Origin: SAR202 cluster bacterium | Lineage (GTDB): Bacteria > Chloroflexota > Dehalococcoidia > Lucifugimonadales > UBA3495 | Reading direction: 5' to 3' | Assembly (NCBI GenBank): GCA_009392095.1 | Contig: VFHF01000187.1 | Span: forward strand, 1 to 18,099 | DNA: 18,099 nt | Shown here: positions 1-5,979 of the stretch, in pieces | How positions within the stretch are numbered: the stretch's first letter is position 1 | How the letters are laid out: each line of letters begins with the position of its first letter | Made by a program: the position numbers and the translations under genes | Notes under the pieces: generated by a model | What the model was told of the DNA's origin: nothing | Database searches by the model: none | What the model saw: the letters and a program-made list of their open reading frames with translations, nothing else

Positions 1-371
1 AGTAATGGAGTCAACGCCAGCAGCGTACCACCCGCAACCGCGATACCCCGCCCACCCTGAAGCTTCAGAAATACAGACCAATTGTTGCCAGCTAGAGTCA
101 ATAACGGAGGGCCGATCATGTAGGCCGACGACCGGTCGATGTCCAGAACAAACAAAGCGACCCAGATCGGGACCGTTCCTTTGACGAAGATCTCAACCAC
201 AGCCACAGGGTAGACCCACCCCTTCCCAACGTGTTCGTACAGGTTGGCGCTACCAACATTGCCGCTGCCGTAGCCTCGGATGTCCACACCCTTGACCAGA
301 CGCCCAATGAGGTAGGCCGTGGGGATGGAGCCCAACAGATACGCACCTATGTACAGTGCAACAATGTCCAT
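1..371 (-). CDS. plsY: Glycerol-3-phosphate acyltransferase PlsY, N-terminal 123 codons (runs off the window)
   Basis: Membrane enzyme that transfers an acyl group from acyl-phosphate to glycerol-3-phosphate, the first committed step of phospholipid synthesis. The reading frame starts at the ATG at 371 and stays open to the window edge, so about 80 residues of the usual ~200 are missing. The N-terminus MDIVALYIGAYLLGSIPTAY is a membrane segment ending in the family's GSIPxAY pattern. It is followed by the loop GSGNVGSAN near residue 36, the conserved GSGNxGxxN active-site motif, and by QGGRGIAVAGG near residue 108, matching the family's KGGKGVAT-type loop. It follows the PHP gene after 19 nt with only a weak AGG before the start, so it is probably translated as the last cistron of the rny operon. 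It also extends the local theme of membrane lipid genes. Identity is firm; the C-terminus cannot be judged. Confidence 0.93.
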   Translation of the reverse strand, partial: MDIVALYIGAYLLGSIPTAYLIGRLVKGVDIRGYGSGNVGSANLYEHVGKGWVYPVAVVEIFVKGTVPIWVALFVLDIDRSSAYMIGPPLLTLAGNNWSVFLKLQGGRGIAVAGGTLLALTPL

Positions 372-390
372 TGCCTGGAGCTTACTCTAG

Positions 391-1248
391 CTAATACGAC
401 TTGTCTTGCGCCGACTTGTTCACTGCGGCCGCATCTTCCAGGAGTTTGACGGTCTCTTCCGGTGGGCCCAACGTCCCAGGCAGGGGCTCTCCCGTATTGC
501 CCAGGCCGTGATAGTCGCTGCCGCCACAAGGAATCAGGTCGTATTCTCGTGCCAGCCTGGCTAGATGACGCACGGTGTCGTCATCGTACTGGGCGTAATA
601 GACCTCCATCCCAACTAGCCCTTCTTTCTTCAGGCTGGCGATACCAGCTTCCATATCGTTCATGAACGTAGGATGGGCCAGCACAGGAACGCCGCCGACC
701 TTCCGGATCATCGCAACGCTTTCGGTCGGATTCAGCTTCGGGCGATCGTAATAGGCCAGTCCGTCATTACCCAGGTATTCTTCAAAGGCCTCTTTGGGCT
801 CTTTGAAATAACCCGCCTCGACCATGGCCAATGCGATGTGTGGGCGTCCCACCGTGCCGTCTCCGGCGAAGTGCAGGACCCGCTCCCACTCCACAGGCTT
901 GCCCAAAGCTACCAGTTTTTCGACCATTACCTGCGCCCGGCCGACCCGGCCGCGACGTAATTCCGTCAACATTTCCTGAAATTCCACATCGTGGTAGTCC
1001 AGGAAATAGCCTAGGACGTGTACCTCGTCGCCAGGAATGTCGGCGCTCATTTCAATCCCGGGGATGATTCTCATGTATGGGAATTTCTTGGCGGCCTCGT
1101 AGGCTTCCGCCAGTCCTTCCGTGCTGTCGTGGTCCGTGATGGAGATGGTTTCTAGCCCCTGATTGGCGACCAATTGGATCAATTCTGTCGGTGAGAGGCG
1201 GCCGTCCGAAGCCAGTGTATGCAGATGTAGGTCTATCGTCGCGGGCAA
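391..1248 (-). CDS. PHP-domain phosphoesterase (RNase AM / YciV-type family)
   Basis: A 285-residue PHP-fold metal-dependent phosphoesterase. Family members with this layout act as 3',5'-nucleotide bisphosphate phosphatases or 5'-3' exonucleases on short RNA (YciV/RNase AM). The metal-binding motifs are visible in order: DLHLHT (residues 6-11), TDHDS (38-42), GIEMS (64-68), GRPHIA mid-protein, VLAHP, and GGSDYHG near the C-terminus. The length is normal for the family. The start is a TTG at 1246-1248, because an in-frame TGA lies three codons upstream and no ATG fits. AGGA about 12 nt upstream can serve as Shine-Dalgarno, and it lies inside the end of the ymdB reading frame, so translation was probably coupled to that gene. 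Being downstream of rny supports a role in RNA turnover, though this is inference. The exact substrate cannot be read from the sequence. Confidence 0.9.
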   Translation of the reverse strand: MPATIDLHLHTLASDGRLSPTELIQLVANQGLETISITDHDSTEGLAEAYEAAKKFPYMRIIPGIEMSADIPGDEVHVLGYFLDYHDVEFQEMLTELRRGRVGRAQVMVEKLVALGKPVEWERVLHFAGDGTVGRPHIALAMVEAGYFKEPKEAFEEYLGNDGLAYYDRPKLNPTESVAMIRKVGGVPVLAHPTFMNDMEAGIASLKKEGLVGMEVYYAQYDDDTVRHLARLAREYDLIPCGGSDYHGLGNTGEPLPGTLGPPEETVKLLEDAAAVNKSAQDKSY

Positions 1249-1249
1249 T

Positions 1250-1696
1250 CTAATTCACTGTCCTATCTACTCTTCCGATTGAAGTGGAGTTTCCGGTTTC
1301 CTCGTCCACTTCAACGAGCGCCGCATTCAACACGCAGAGGCCGGATACCACCGTGAACCGGTTGGGCTAGGATGAACGGAACCGTTCCAACACCGCGCCG
1401 TTATCCGAGCCTATCACAGAGTCCTTGGGTTTGGTCATGCCGACGTCAGTCAGATAGGCTATTCCCTGGGGCATTATCTTGGCATCCACGGTTCTTACAT
1501 GGGTGTGGGTGCCTAAAGTAAACACGTCCAAGCCACTCCCCAAGAGTTCGGAGGCAGTGTCCGCGGTGATCCCGTAACCGCAGGCGGTGTTCTCTCCGTT
1601 GCAGATCACGAAGTGGATGGCCTTCTTAGGTTTCAGATCGGGCAGCAGGGCGCGAACTGCGTCTCTGCCGGGCTCGCCGATCATGAGTATGCCCAA
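1250..1696 (-). pseudogene. ymdB: Decayed YmdB-family metallophosphoesterase: two internal deletions plus an in-frame TAG
   Basis: YmdB (TIGR00282) hydrolyses 2',3'-cyclic nucleotides and is normally ~260 residues, often next to rny as here. TTG at 1696 follows AAGGAG (1706-1711) at 9 nt. The frame encodes 109 residues, stops at TAG (1367-1369), then continues in the same frame for 38 residues to a second TAG at 1250. The continuation (PNRFTVVSG, LNAALVEVDEETG) is clearly the family's C-terminus, so the first TAG is a nonsense mutation, probably of the Leu codon in the usual LPxRF. Near the N-terminus MIGE joins PGRDAV directly, losing the usual D-x-V-G segment and its metal-binding Asp. After DVFTLG (residues 57-62) the protein jumps to THTHV, omitting the family's ~105 residues between the GNH and GTHTH motifs. 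NGEN (33-36) and THTH (63-66) remain, but several metal ligands are gone, so catalysis is unlikely. The original end abuts the PHP start by one base, indicating a once intact operon gene. Confidence 0.9.
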
Positions 1697-1735
1697 GTGC
1701 CGGAGCTCCTTAAGCCTGAGATAATAATTGGAAAG

Positions 1736-1755
1736 GGGACCAAATAGCCGGTCCC
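1736..1755 (-). other. Hairpin in the rny-ymdB spacer
   Basis: A perfect 6-bp stem (GGGACC/GGTCCC) with an 8-nt loop lies about 50 nt after the rny stop. On the minus strand it is followed by CTTTCC and an AT-rich stretch rather than a clean U-run, so it is a weak terminator, a processing site or a 3'-end stabiliser for the rny message. It would lower downstream expression only partly. The role is inferred. Confidence 0.35.
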
Positions 1756-1807
1756 TCCCGCTTCTGGATCCCCTTCATGGTCGCCTATTTGTTACTCGAA
1801 TCTACGG

Positions 1808-3343
1808 TTATTTGGCGTATTCTACGTTCCGAGTTTCCCGAATCACGGTCACTTTGATTTGACCAGGGAAGACCAGGTCTTCCTCCACCTTCTTGGCGAT
1901 GTTACGGGCCAGTGTGGCGGCTTCGATGTCGTTCAAATCGTCCGGTTTTACCATGACCCGAACCTCGCGCCCTGCCTGGATGGCGAAGACACGCTCAACG
2001 CCGTTGAAGCTGGAGGCGACCTCTTCAAGCTCCTTGAGCCGTTTGACGTACAGCTCCAGGGACTCTCTACGGGCGCCGGGCCTCGATGCGCTGATGGCGT
2101 CAGCAGTTGCGACCAGGAACGATTCGACAGTCTCGTGGTCGTCGCTGTGGTGTTCCAAGATACCCCGGTAAGAACTATGGTTGATGCCATGCTTCCGGGC
2201 AATCTCGGCGCCGATCTCAGCGTGGGGGCCGGAGACTTCGTGGGTAACCGCTTTTCCGATGTCATGCAGCAGACCGCCCATCTTGGCGACCTGTACATTG
2301 GCCCCGGCCTCCGCAGCCAGCATTCCGGAAAGCAACGAGACCTCAATAGAGTGCTTCAGGACGTTTTCCCCGTAGCTGTAGCGGTATTTCAGTTGACCTA
2401 GCAGTCGAATCAACTCCGAATCCAGTCCGCTGACCCCGGCATCGAAGGTGGCCTGTTCGCCAGCCTTCAATATCGTCTGGTCAATCTCTTCCTGGGCCCG
2501 GTTGACCATCTCCTCGATGCGGGCGGGCTGGATTCGCCCGTCCGAGACCAGTTTCTCTAGAGCCAAACGTGCGACTTCCCGCCTGACTGGGTCGAAACAG
2601 GATACGGTCACAGCCTCGGGGGTGTCGTCAATGATGACGTCTACACCAGTGAGGCCTTCAAGTGTGCGAATGTTGCGCCCTTCGCGGCCGATAAGACGAC
2701 CTTTCATCTCATCGTTGGGCAGGGATACGGTTGAAGTGGTAATTTCAGAGACTACGTCAGTTGCGAGACGGTTGATGGCAACTGTGATGATCTTACGAGC
2801 GTTCTGGGTGGACTTTTCTTTGTACTCTTTTTCCAGCTCGTAGTACCGCTTGGACAGGTCATGCACGGCTTCTTCTTCACCGCGCCGTACTACCTGTTCA
2901 CGTGCCTCTTCAACGCTAAGGCCAGCTACCTGTTCAAGGGCTTTGGATTGTTCGGCTTTGAGTTCCTCAGCCTCAACCCGCACCCTTTCAACATCCGACT
3001 CTTTTGAGATTAAATCCCGTTCTTTCTCATCCTGGGCTTCTATTTTCCGTTCCAATTGTTCTTCCCGCTGCAGATGCCTGCTTTCCATGCGGTGGAACTC
3101 TTGGCGTTGGTTCTTCAAATCAGATTCGGTTTCGTTACGTAGTTTTAAAGCCTCTTCCTGCGCCGCTAAGAGGACCTTTCTGCTGTCCTCTTCAGCCTGG
3201 GTGATAATACCCTTGGCGCTCTCTCCTGCGGTCTGCGCCGCTGCGGCGTCACTCCGCGATTTAAGAGCGAGCCAGATGGCAACACCTATCCCTGCGGCCG
3301 CCAGGACGGCTAGGATAACGATGATAATTTCCACGGTAATCAC
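1808..3343 (-). CDS. rny: Ribonuclease Y
   Basis: Membrane-anchored endoribonuclease that starts bulk mRNA decay in many Gram-positive and related bacteria. The 511-residue length is typical. Domains in order: a transmembrane anchor (about residues 3-27), a long charged coiled coil (about 45-180), a KH RNA-binding domain with GRLIGREGRN (215-224), an HD phosphohydrolase domain with HD at 360-361 followed by IGK, the SGPHAEIG segment near 371, and EHHSDDHE near 397, then the conserved C-terminal IKVTVIRETR. No key residue appears missing. The start is GTG at 3341-3343 preceded by AAGGA. It is the first gene of a minus-strand set with ymdB, the PHP gene and plsY, read from a promoter at 3399-3427, and it is head-to-head with dnaJ. 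Confidence 0.98.
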   Translation of the reverse strand: MITVEIIIVILAVLAAAGIGVAIWLALKSRSDAAAAQTAGESAKGIITQAEEDSRKVLLAAQEEALKLRNETESDLKNQRQEFHRMESRHLQREEQLERKIEAQDEKERDLISKESDVERVRVEAEELKAEQSKALEQVAGLSVEEAREQVVRRGEEEAVHDLSKRYYELEKEYKEKSTQNARKIITVAINRLATDVVSEITTSTVSLPNDEMKGRLIGREGRNIRTLEGLTGVDVIIDDTPEAVTVSCFDPVRREVARLALEKLVSDGRIQPARIEEMVNRAQEEIDQTILKAGEQATFDAGVSGLDSELIRLLGQLKYRYSYGENVLKHSIEVSLLSGMLAAEAGANVQVAKMGGLLHDIGKAVTHEVSGPHAEIGAEIARKHGINHSSYRGILEHHSDDHETVESFLVATADAISASRPGARRESLELYVKRLKELEEVASSFNGVERVFAIQAGREVRVMVKPDDLNDIEAATLARNIAKKVEEDLVFPGQIKVTVIRETRNVEYAK

Positions 3344-3398
3344 CTAATTCCTTTCCGCCTAGTGTGCCTATGTAAAGGAGCCATTTCTCCTACCTATC

Positions 3399-3427
3399 AT
3401 CCTAACTATCTGCCTAGAGGGTGTCAA
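3399..3427 (-). promoter_or_regulatory. Sigma70-type promoter for rny
   Basis: On the minus strand a perfect -35 TTGACA (3422-3427) is separated by exactly 17 bp from TAGGAT (3399-3404), a 4/6 match to the -10 consensus. This predicts a leader of about 50 nt before the GTG of rny. The leader contains a short AGGAG/CTCCT hairpin (around 3376-3392). The TTGACA and ideal spacing make this one of the best promoter candidates in the window. Confidence 0.65.
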
Positions 3428-3507
3428 GGCTAAATCAGGTTCGCAACGTGCGTAAAACTAACCGATTCGACCAGTTATCTTAGTAGACTGGACACGAGAT
3501 TCCTACA

Positions 3508-3520
3508 TCCAAACTTTGGA
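3508..3520. promoter_or_regulatory. 13-bp perfect palindrome upstream of the dnaJ promoter
   Basis: TCCAAA-C-TTTGGA is perfectly symmetric around one base. It lies about 25 bp upstream of the dnaJ -35 hexamer and between the divergent rny and dnaJ promoters, a typical place for an activator or repressor dimer. The binding protein is unknown. It does not resemble the HrcA CIRCE element. Confidence 0.45.
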
Positions 3521-3525
3521 TTAGC

Positions 3526-3574
3526 AGCAGCCATCGTACCCGCCCTTGAGCGGCCACGATGGCTGCTCTATAAT
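3526..3574 (+). promoter_or_regulatory. dnaJ promoter embedded in a 12-bp perfect inverted repeat (candidate operator)
   Basis: AGCAGCCATCGT (3526-3537) and ACGATGGCTGCT (3556-3567) are exact reverse complements separated by 18 nt. The loop contains a nested CCGC/GCGG pair and the -35 candidate TTGAGC (3546-3551). A perfect -10 TATAAT follows at 3569-3574, with exactly 17 bp spacing. The right arm therefore fills the promoter spacer, where a bound repressor would block RNA polymerase. CIRCE (TTAGCACTC-N9-GAGTGCTAA) is a different sequence, so control by a regulator other than HrcA is suggested. The promoter is strong by sequence; the operator role is inferred. Confidence 0.65.
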
Positions 3575-3605
3575 GGCTTGGCACGGTCTTAGTACCAAAA
3601 GGGTT

Positions 3606-3641
3606 GGAGAGGAGAACACAACGGTGTTCGTAAATGGCTAA
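3606..3641 (+). promoter_or_regulatory. dnaJ leader: distant Shine-Dalgarno, small hairpin, five-codon minicistron
   Basis: The purine-rich ribosome-binding sequence GGAGAGGAG (3606-3614) ends 19 nt before the dnaJ ATG (3634), too far for normal initiation. Between them AACAC (3615-3619) and GTGTT (3624-3628) form a 5-bp hairpin with an AACG loop, which would shorten the effective spacing to 5 nt. Alternatively, GTG at 3624 sits at an ideal 9 nt and opens a minicistron V-F-V-N-G ending at TAA 3639-3641, overlapping the dnaJ start, so dnaJ could be translated by coupling. An in-frame TAA immediately before the ATG excludes a longer DnaJ. Confidence 0.5.
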
Positions 3642-4785
3642 CAGGGATTATTACGACATTCTCGGCGTGGGCAAGGGAGTTGGCGAAGAGGATATCCGCA
3701 AGGCTTTCCGCAAAAAAGCCATGGAATTCCACCCCGACCGCAACAAGAGCCCCGACGCCGAAGAGAAATTCAAAGAGATCAACGAGGCTTACCAGGTACT
3801 GTCCGATTCCGGAAAAAGGTCGCGGTACGACCAATTCGGGAAAGCCGGTGTAGGCGCCAGCAGCGGGGCCGGTCAACCCTTTGATGGGTTCGAAGGTTTT
3901 GGTGGTTTTGGAGATATCTTCGACTCTTTCTTCGGAAATGGGTCAGGCCGCCGCCAGCAGGCCCAACGCGGCAGTGACCTGCAACACCGGGTGGTTCTCA
4001 GCTTCGAGGAATCAGTGTTCGGCGCGGAGCGTGAAGTTGAGTTGACCCGGCTTGAAGATTGTGGGACATGCTCCGGCGCCGGCAACGAACCGGGCACCCC
4101 TCTGGACACCTGCAGCACTTGTAAGGGCAATGGCCAGGTCCGGCGCGCCCAGCGCAGCGTGTTCGGCCAGTTCACCCAGGTAACCAGCTGTAGCAGTTGT
4201 CAGGGGCGCGGGACGATCATCAAGACAGCTTGCTCCAACTGCCGGGGCGGCGGAAAAGAGCGTAAATCCCGAAAGATAGAGGTGGCCATCCCCGCGGGTG
4301 TTGAGAGCGGGATGCAGGTGCGCCTTACCGGTGAGGGCGATGCGGGCAGCGAAGGCGGCGGGACCGGCAATCTGTACGTCTATATCGATGTCCAAGAACA
4401 CCAATATTTCGACCGGGATGGCTCCGATCTCACCTATGTGCTACCGGTCAACATCGCCGAAGCCGCGTTGGGCGCCCAAAAAATCATCCCCACCCTGGAT
4501 GGCAAAGAAGAAGAGTTGAAGCTCCCTAGAGGAACGCAGCCAGGCACTGAATTCAGAGTCAAGGGGAAGGGCGTGCCGCATCTCCATAGCAGCAGACGGG
4601 GCGACTTGAGAGTAACGGTGGATGTCAGAGTCCCCGGCTCCCTGGATGACCGTCAGCAGAAGTTGCTGCAAGAACTGGCCCAGTCGTTCTCTGAGTCCAA
4701 TGGGAACTCACGCAATGGCGGCTCTTCAAACGGCGACGAAGAAGACAATGGAATCTTCGAAAAAATCTTTAATAAGAAAGGTTAG
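3634..4785 (+). CDS. dnaJ: Chaperone protein DnaJ (Hsp40, type I)
   Basis: Cytoplasmic co-chaperone that binds unfolded proteins and stimulates DnaK ATPase. It is 383 residues, normal for a full type I protein. The J domain (1-70) has DYYDILGV and the HPD motif at 33-35. A Gly/Phe-rich stretch follows (about 75-110, GFEGFGGFGDIFDSFFG). The zinc-finger region has four CxxCxGxG motifs: CGTCSGAG, CSTCKGNG, CSSCQGRG and CSNCRGGG. The substrate-binding domains end with a Ser/Asn/Gly-rich tail rather than a clear dimer motif. Neither dnaK nor grpE is adjacent, so it is a stand-alone copy with its own promoter and possibly its own regulator. Start ATG 3634 is forced by the TAA directly upstream. A strong terminator follows. 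Confidence 0.98.
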   Translation: MANRDYYDILGVGKGVGEEDIRKAFRKKAMEFHPDRNKSPDAEEKFKEINEAYQVLSDSGKRSRYDQFGKAGVGASSGAGQPFDGFEGFGGFGDIFDSFFGNGSGRRQQAQRGSDLQHRVVLSFEESVFGAEREVELTRLEDCGTCSGAGNEPGTPLDTCSTCKGNGQVRRAQRSVFGQFTQVTSCSSCQGRGTIIKTACSNCRGGGKERKSRKIEVAIPAGVESGMQVRLTGEGDAGSEGGGTGNLYVYIDVQEHQYFDRDGSDLTYVLPVNIAEAALGAQKIIPTLDGKEEELKLPRGTQPGTEFRVKGKGVPHLHSSRRGDLRVTVDVRVPGSLDDRQQKLLQELAQSFSESNGNSRNGGSSNGDEEDNGIFEKIFNKKG

Positions 4786-4824
4786 GTTGTTAGCAGCTAA
4801 GAAAATCCCGAACCGCAAATCGTG

Positions 4825-4863
4825 AAAAAAGACCTGGGGACCGCCGGTCCTGCGGGTCTTTTT
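4825..4863 (+). terminator. Rho-independent terminator after dnaJ
   Basis: AAAAAGACC (4826-4834) pairs with GGTCTTTTT (4855-4863) as a perfect 9-bp outer stem. Inside it GGACC (4838-4842) pairs with GGTCC (4846-4850) over a 3-nt loop. The T-run ends the hairpin on the plus strand and the A-run supplies one on the minus strand, so it could work in both directions. It lies 40 nt after the dnaJ stop and only about 38 nt before prmA. Confidence 0.85.
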
Positions 4864-4900
4864 ATTTGAATCTGGACTCTGAGAAACCTTAGGAGGCCCG

Positions 4901-5791
4901 GTGGTCTGGCAAGAATTAAGCATCACCGTTCCCCACGAATACGTTGAACCGATCTCCTATCTGTTCGGCCGCTACGGAAAGGGAGTGAGCACCGAATTGG
5001 CCGGCGAAGGGAAAGTCCTTCTTCGCACCTACCTCACAACAGGATCGAGGCAGCGGATGGCCCGCATAGACGTTGGCGTTCGTCTGGTGGGTGCGATTGA
5101 GCCAATCGGGGACCTGGAGATCCGTGAACTTCCCGAAGATGAGGACTGGATGGAATCCTGGAAGTCCAACTTCGGGATTCTGCGCATCGGCAAACGGTTG
5201 GTCATCAAGCCGACTTGGCTCGAGTTGGATTTTACTGCAAGTCCGGACGACATCGTCATCGAGATCGACCCCGGTATCGCCTTCGGCACCGGGTATCACC
5301 CCACCACCGACACCTGCCTCCAGGCTATGGAACAGCACATCGCCCCAGGCATGACCGTGCTGGACTTGGGCACCGGCTCAGGGATATTGACCATCGCAGC
5401 CATCAAGCTGGGCGCCGGTTTGGTGACGGCTCTCGACATCGATTCCCAGGCAGTTACCGCCGCTCGCCGCAACTTCAAGCGGCTCGGCATCAACAAGCAG
5501 GTCAGGCTGGGCCAGGGCTCGGTGCCCCATCCAACCGCCCCTGCCGGTGATTTCGACCTAGCAGTAGCCAATATTTCAGCCAGGGGAGTGGCCGACCGTT
5601 GCCCATTCATCCTCACCGCCCTGAAACCGGGCGCGCTATTCATCGCCTCGGGGCTCCTGAACACCCAGAAAGAAGAAGTGGCCGCCGTTGTCGAGCCCTT
5701 GGGATTCTCCCTGATCAGCGAATGGCCACAGGAAGAATGGACCACCCTGCTTTACCGCGCTACCGAAACGCCTTTGGAGGCTCCGGAATAA
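4901..5791 (+). CDS. prmA: Ribosomal protein L11 methyltransferase PrmA
   Basis: S-adenosylmethionine-dependent enzyme that trimethylates ribosomal protein L11. At 296 residues it has the usual small N-terminal substrate-recognition domain and a C-terminal Rossmann methyltransferase domain. Diagnostic motifs are the PrmA signature DPGIAFGTGYHPTTDTCL (about residues 123-140), the SAM motif I VLDLGTGSGILTIAA (about 150), an acidic ALDID after strand 2, and VANISARG (about 223), the counterpart of the family's ANI(L)A catalytic loop. Start GTG 4901 is the only option, since an in-frame TGA lies at 4880-4882 and AGGAGG at 4891-4896 precedes it by a rather short 4 nt. dnaJ-prmA adjacency is common in bacteria, but the hairpin between them means prmA is either fed by read-through or has a promoter I cannot identify. 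Confidence 0.96.
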   Translation: MVWQELSITVPHEYVEPISYLFGRYGKGVSTELAGEGKVLLRTYLTTGSRQRMARIDVGVRLVGAIEPIGDLEIRELPEDEDWMESWKSNFGILRIGKRLVIKPTWLELDFTASPDDIVIEIDPGIAFGTGYHPTTDTCLQAMEQHIAPGMTVLDLGTGSGILTIAAIKLGAGLVTALDIDSQAVTAARRNFKRLGINKQVRLGQGSVPHPTAPAGDFDLAVANISARGVADRCPFILTALKPGALFIASGLLNTQKEEVAAVVEPLGFSLISEWPQEEWTTLLYRATETPLEAPE

Positions 5792-5891
5792 GATTCGGAC
5801 CGCCGCACCTCTCACAGGCTCGGACTGTTATTGCTTTTTCCCAGGCCAAGAGGTACCATCCAATCGGCTTCTGAGCAGGCTTTTTCGACTC

Positions 5892-5907
5892 GAAAATCGC
5901 GGTTTTC
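5892..5907. promoter_or_regulatory. Near-palindrome in the prmA-kinase spacer
   Basis: GAAAATCGCGGTTTTC is symmetric at 7 of 8 base pairs and lies 73 bp before the kinase-like gene. The 188-bp spacer (5792-5979) otherwise holds AT-rich -10-like stretches (TAATAA at 5935-5940) without a convincing -35, and no clear terminator. It could be an operator for the kinase/phosphatase pair. Confidence 0.25.
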
Positions 5908-5979
5908 AGATAAGTATTCGAACAGCCCCTCGGCTAATAATCCCACCACTCGACACCGTATTCACCTGGAGCAGCTCGA

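Noticed and set aside
1710..1778. 22-codon minus-strand leader frame upstream of ymdB
   Set aside because: No Shine-Dalgarno and no regulatory codon pattern; its stop overlapping the ymdB ribosome site may be chance.
1859..2401. 180-codon open frame opposite rny
   Set aside because: Antisense shadow of a strongly supported gene; no family motif, no ribosome site.
3526..3567. CIRCE/HrcA heat-shock operator at dnaJ
   Set aside because: The arms do not match TTAGCACTC/GAGTGCTAA and the spacer is 18, not 9.
4790..4800. 11-bp palindrome TTAGC-A-GCTAA just after dnaJ
   Set aside because: Too short and AT-rich to support a role, and it is close to the clear terminator.
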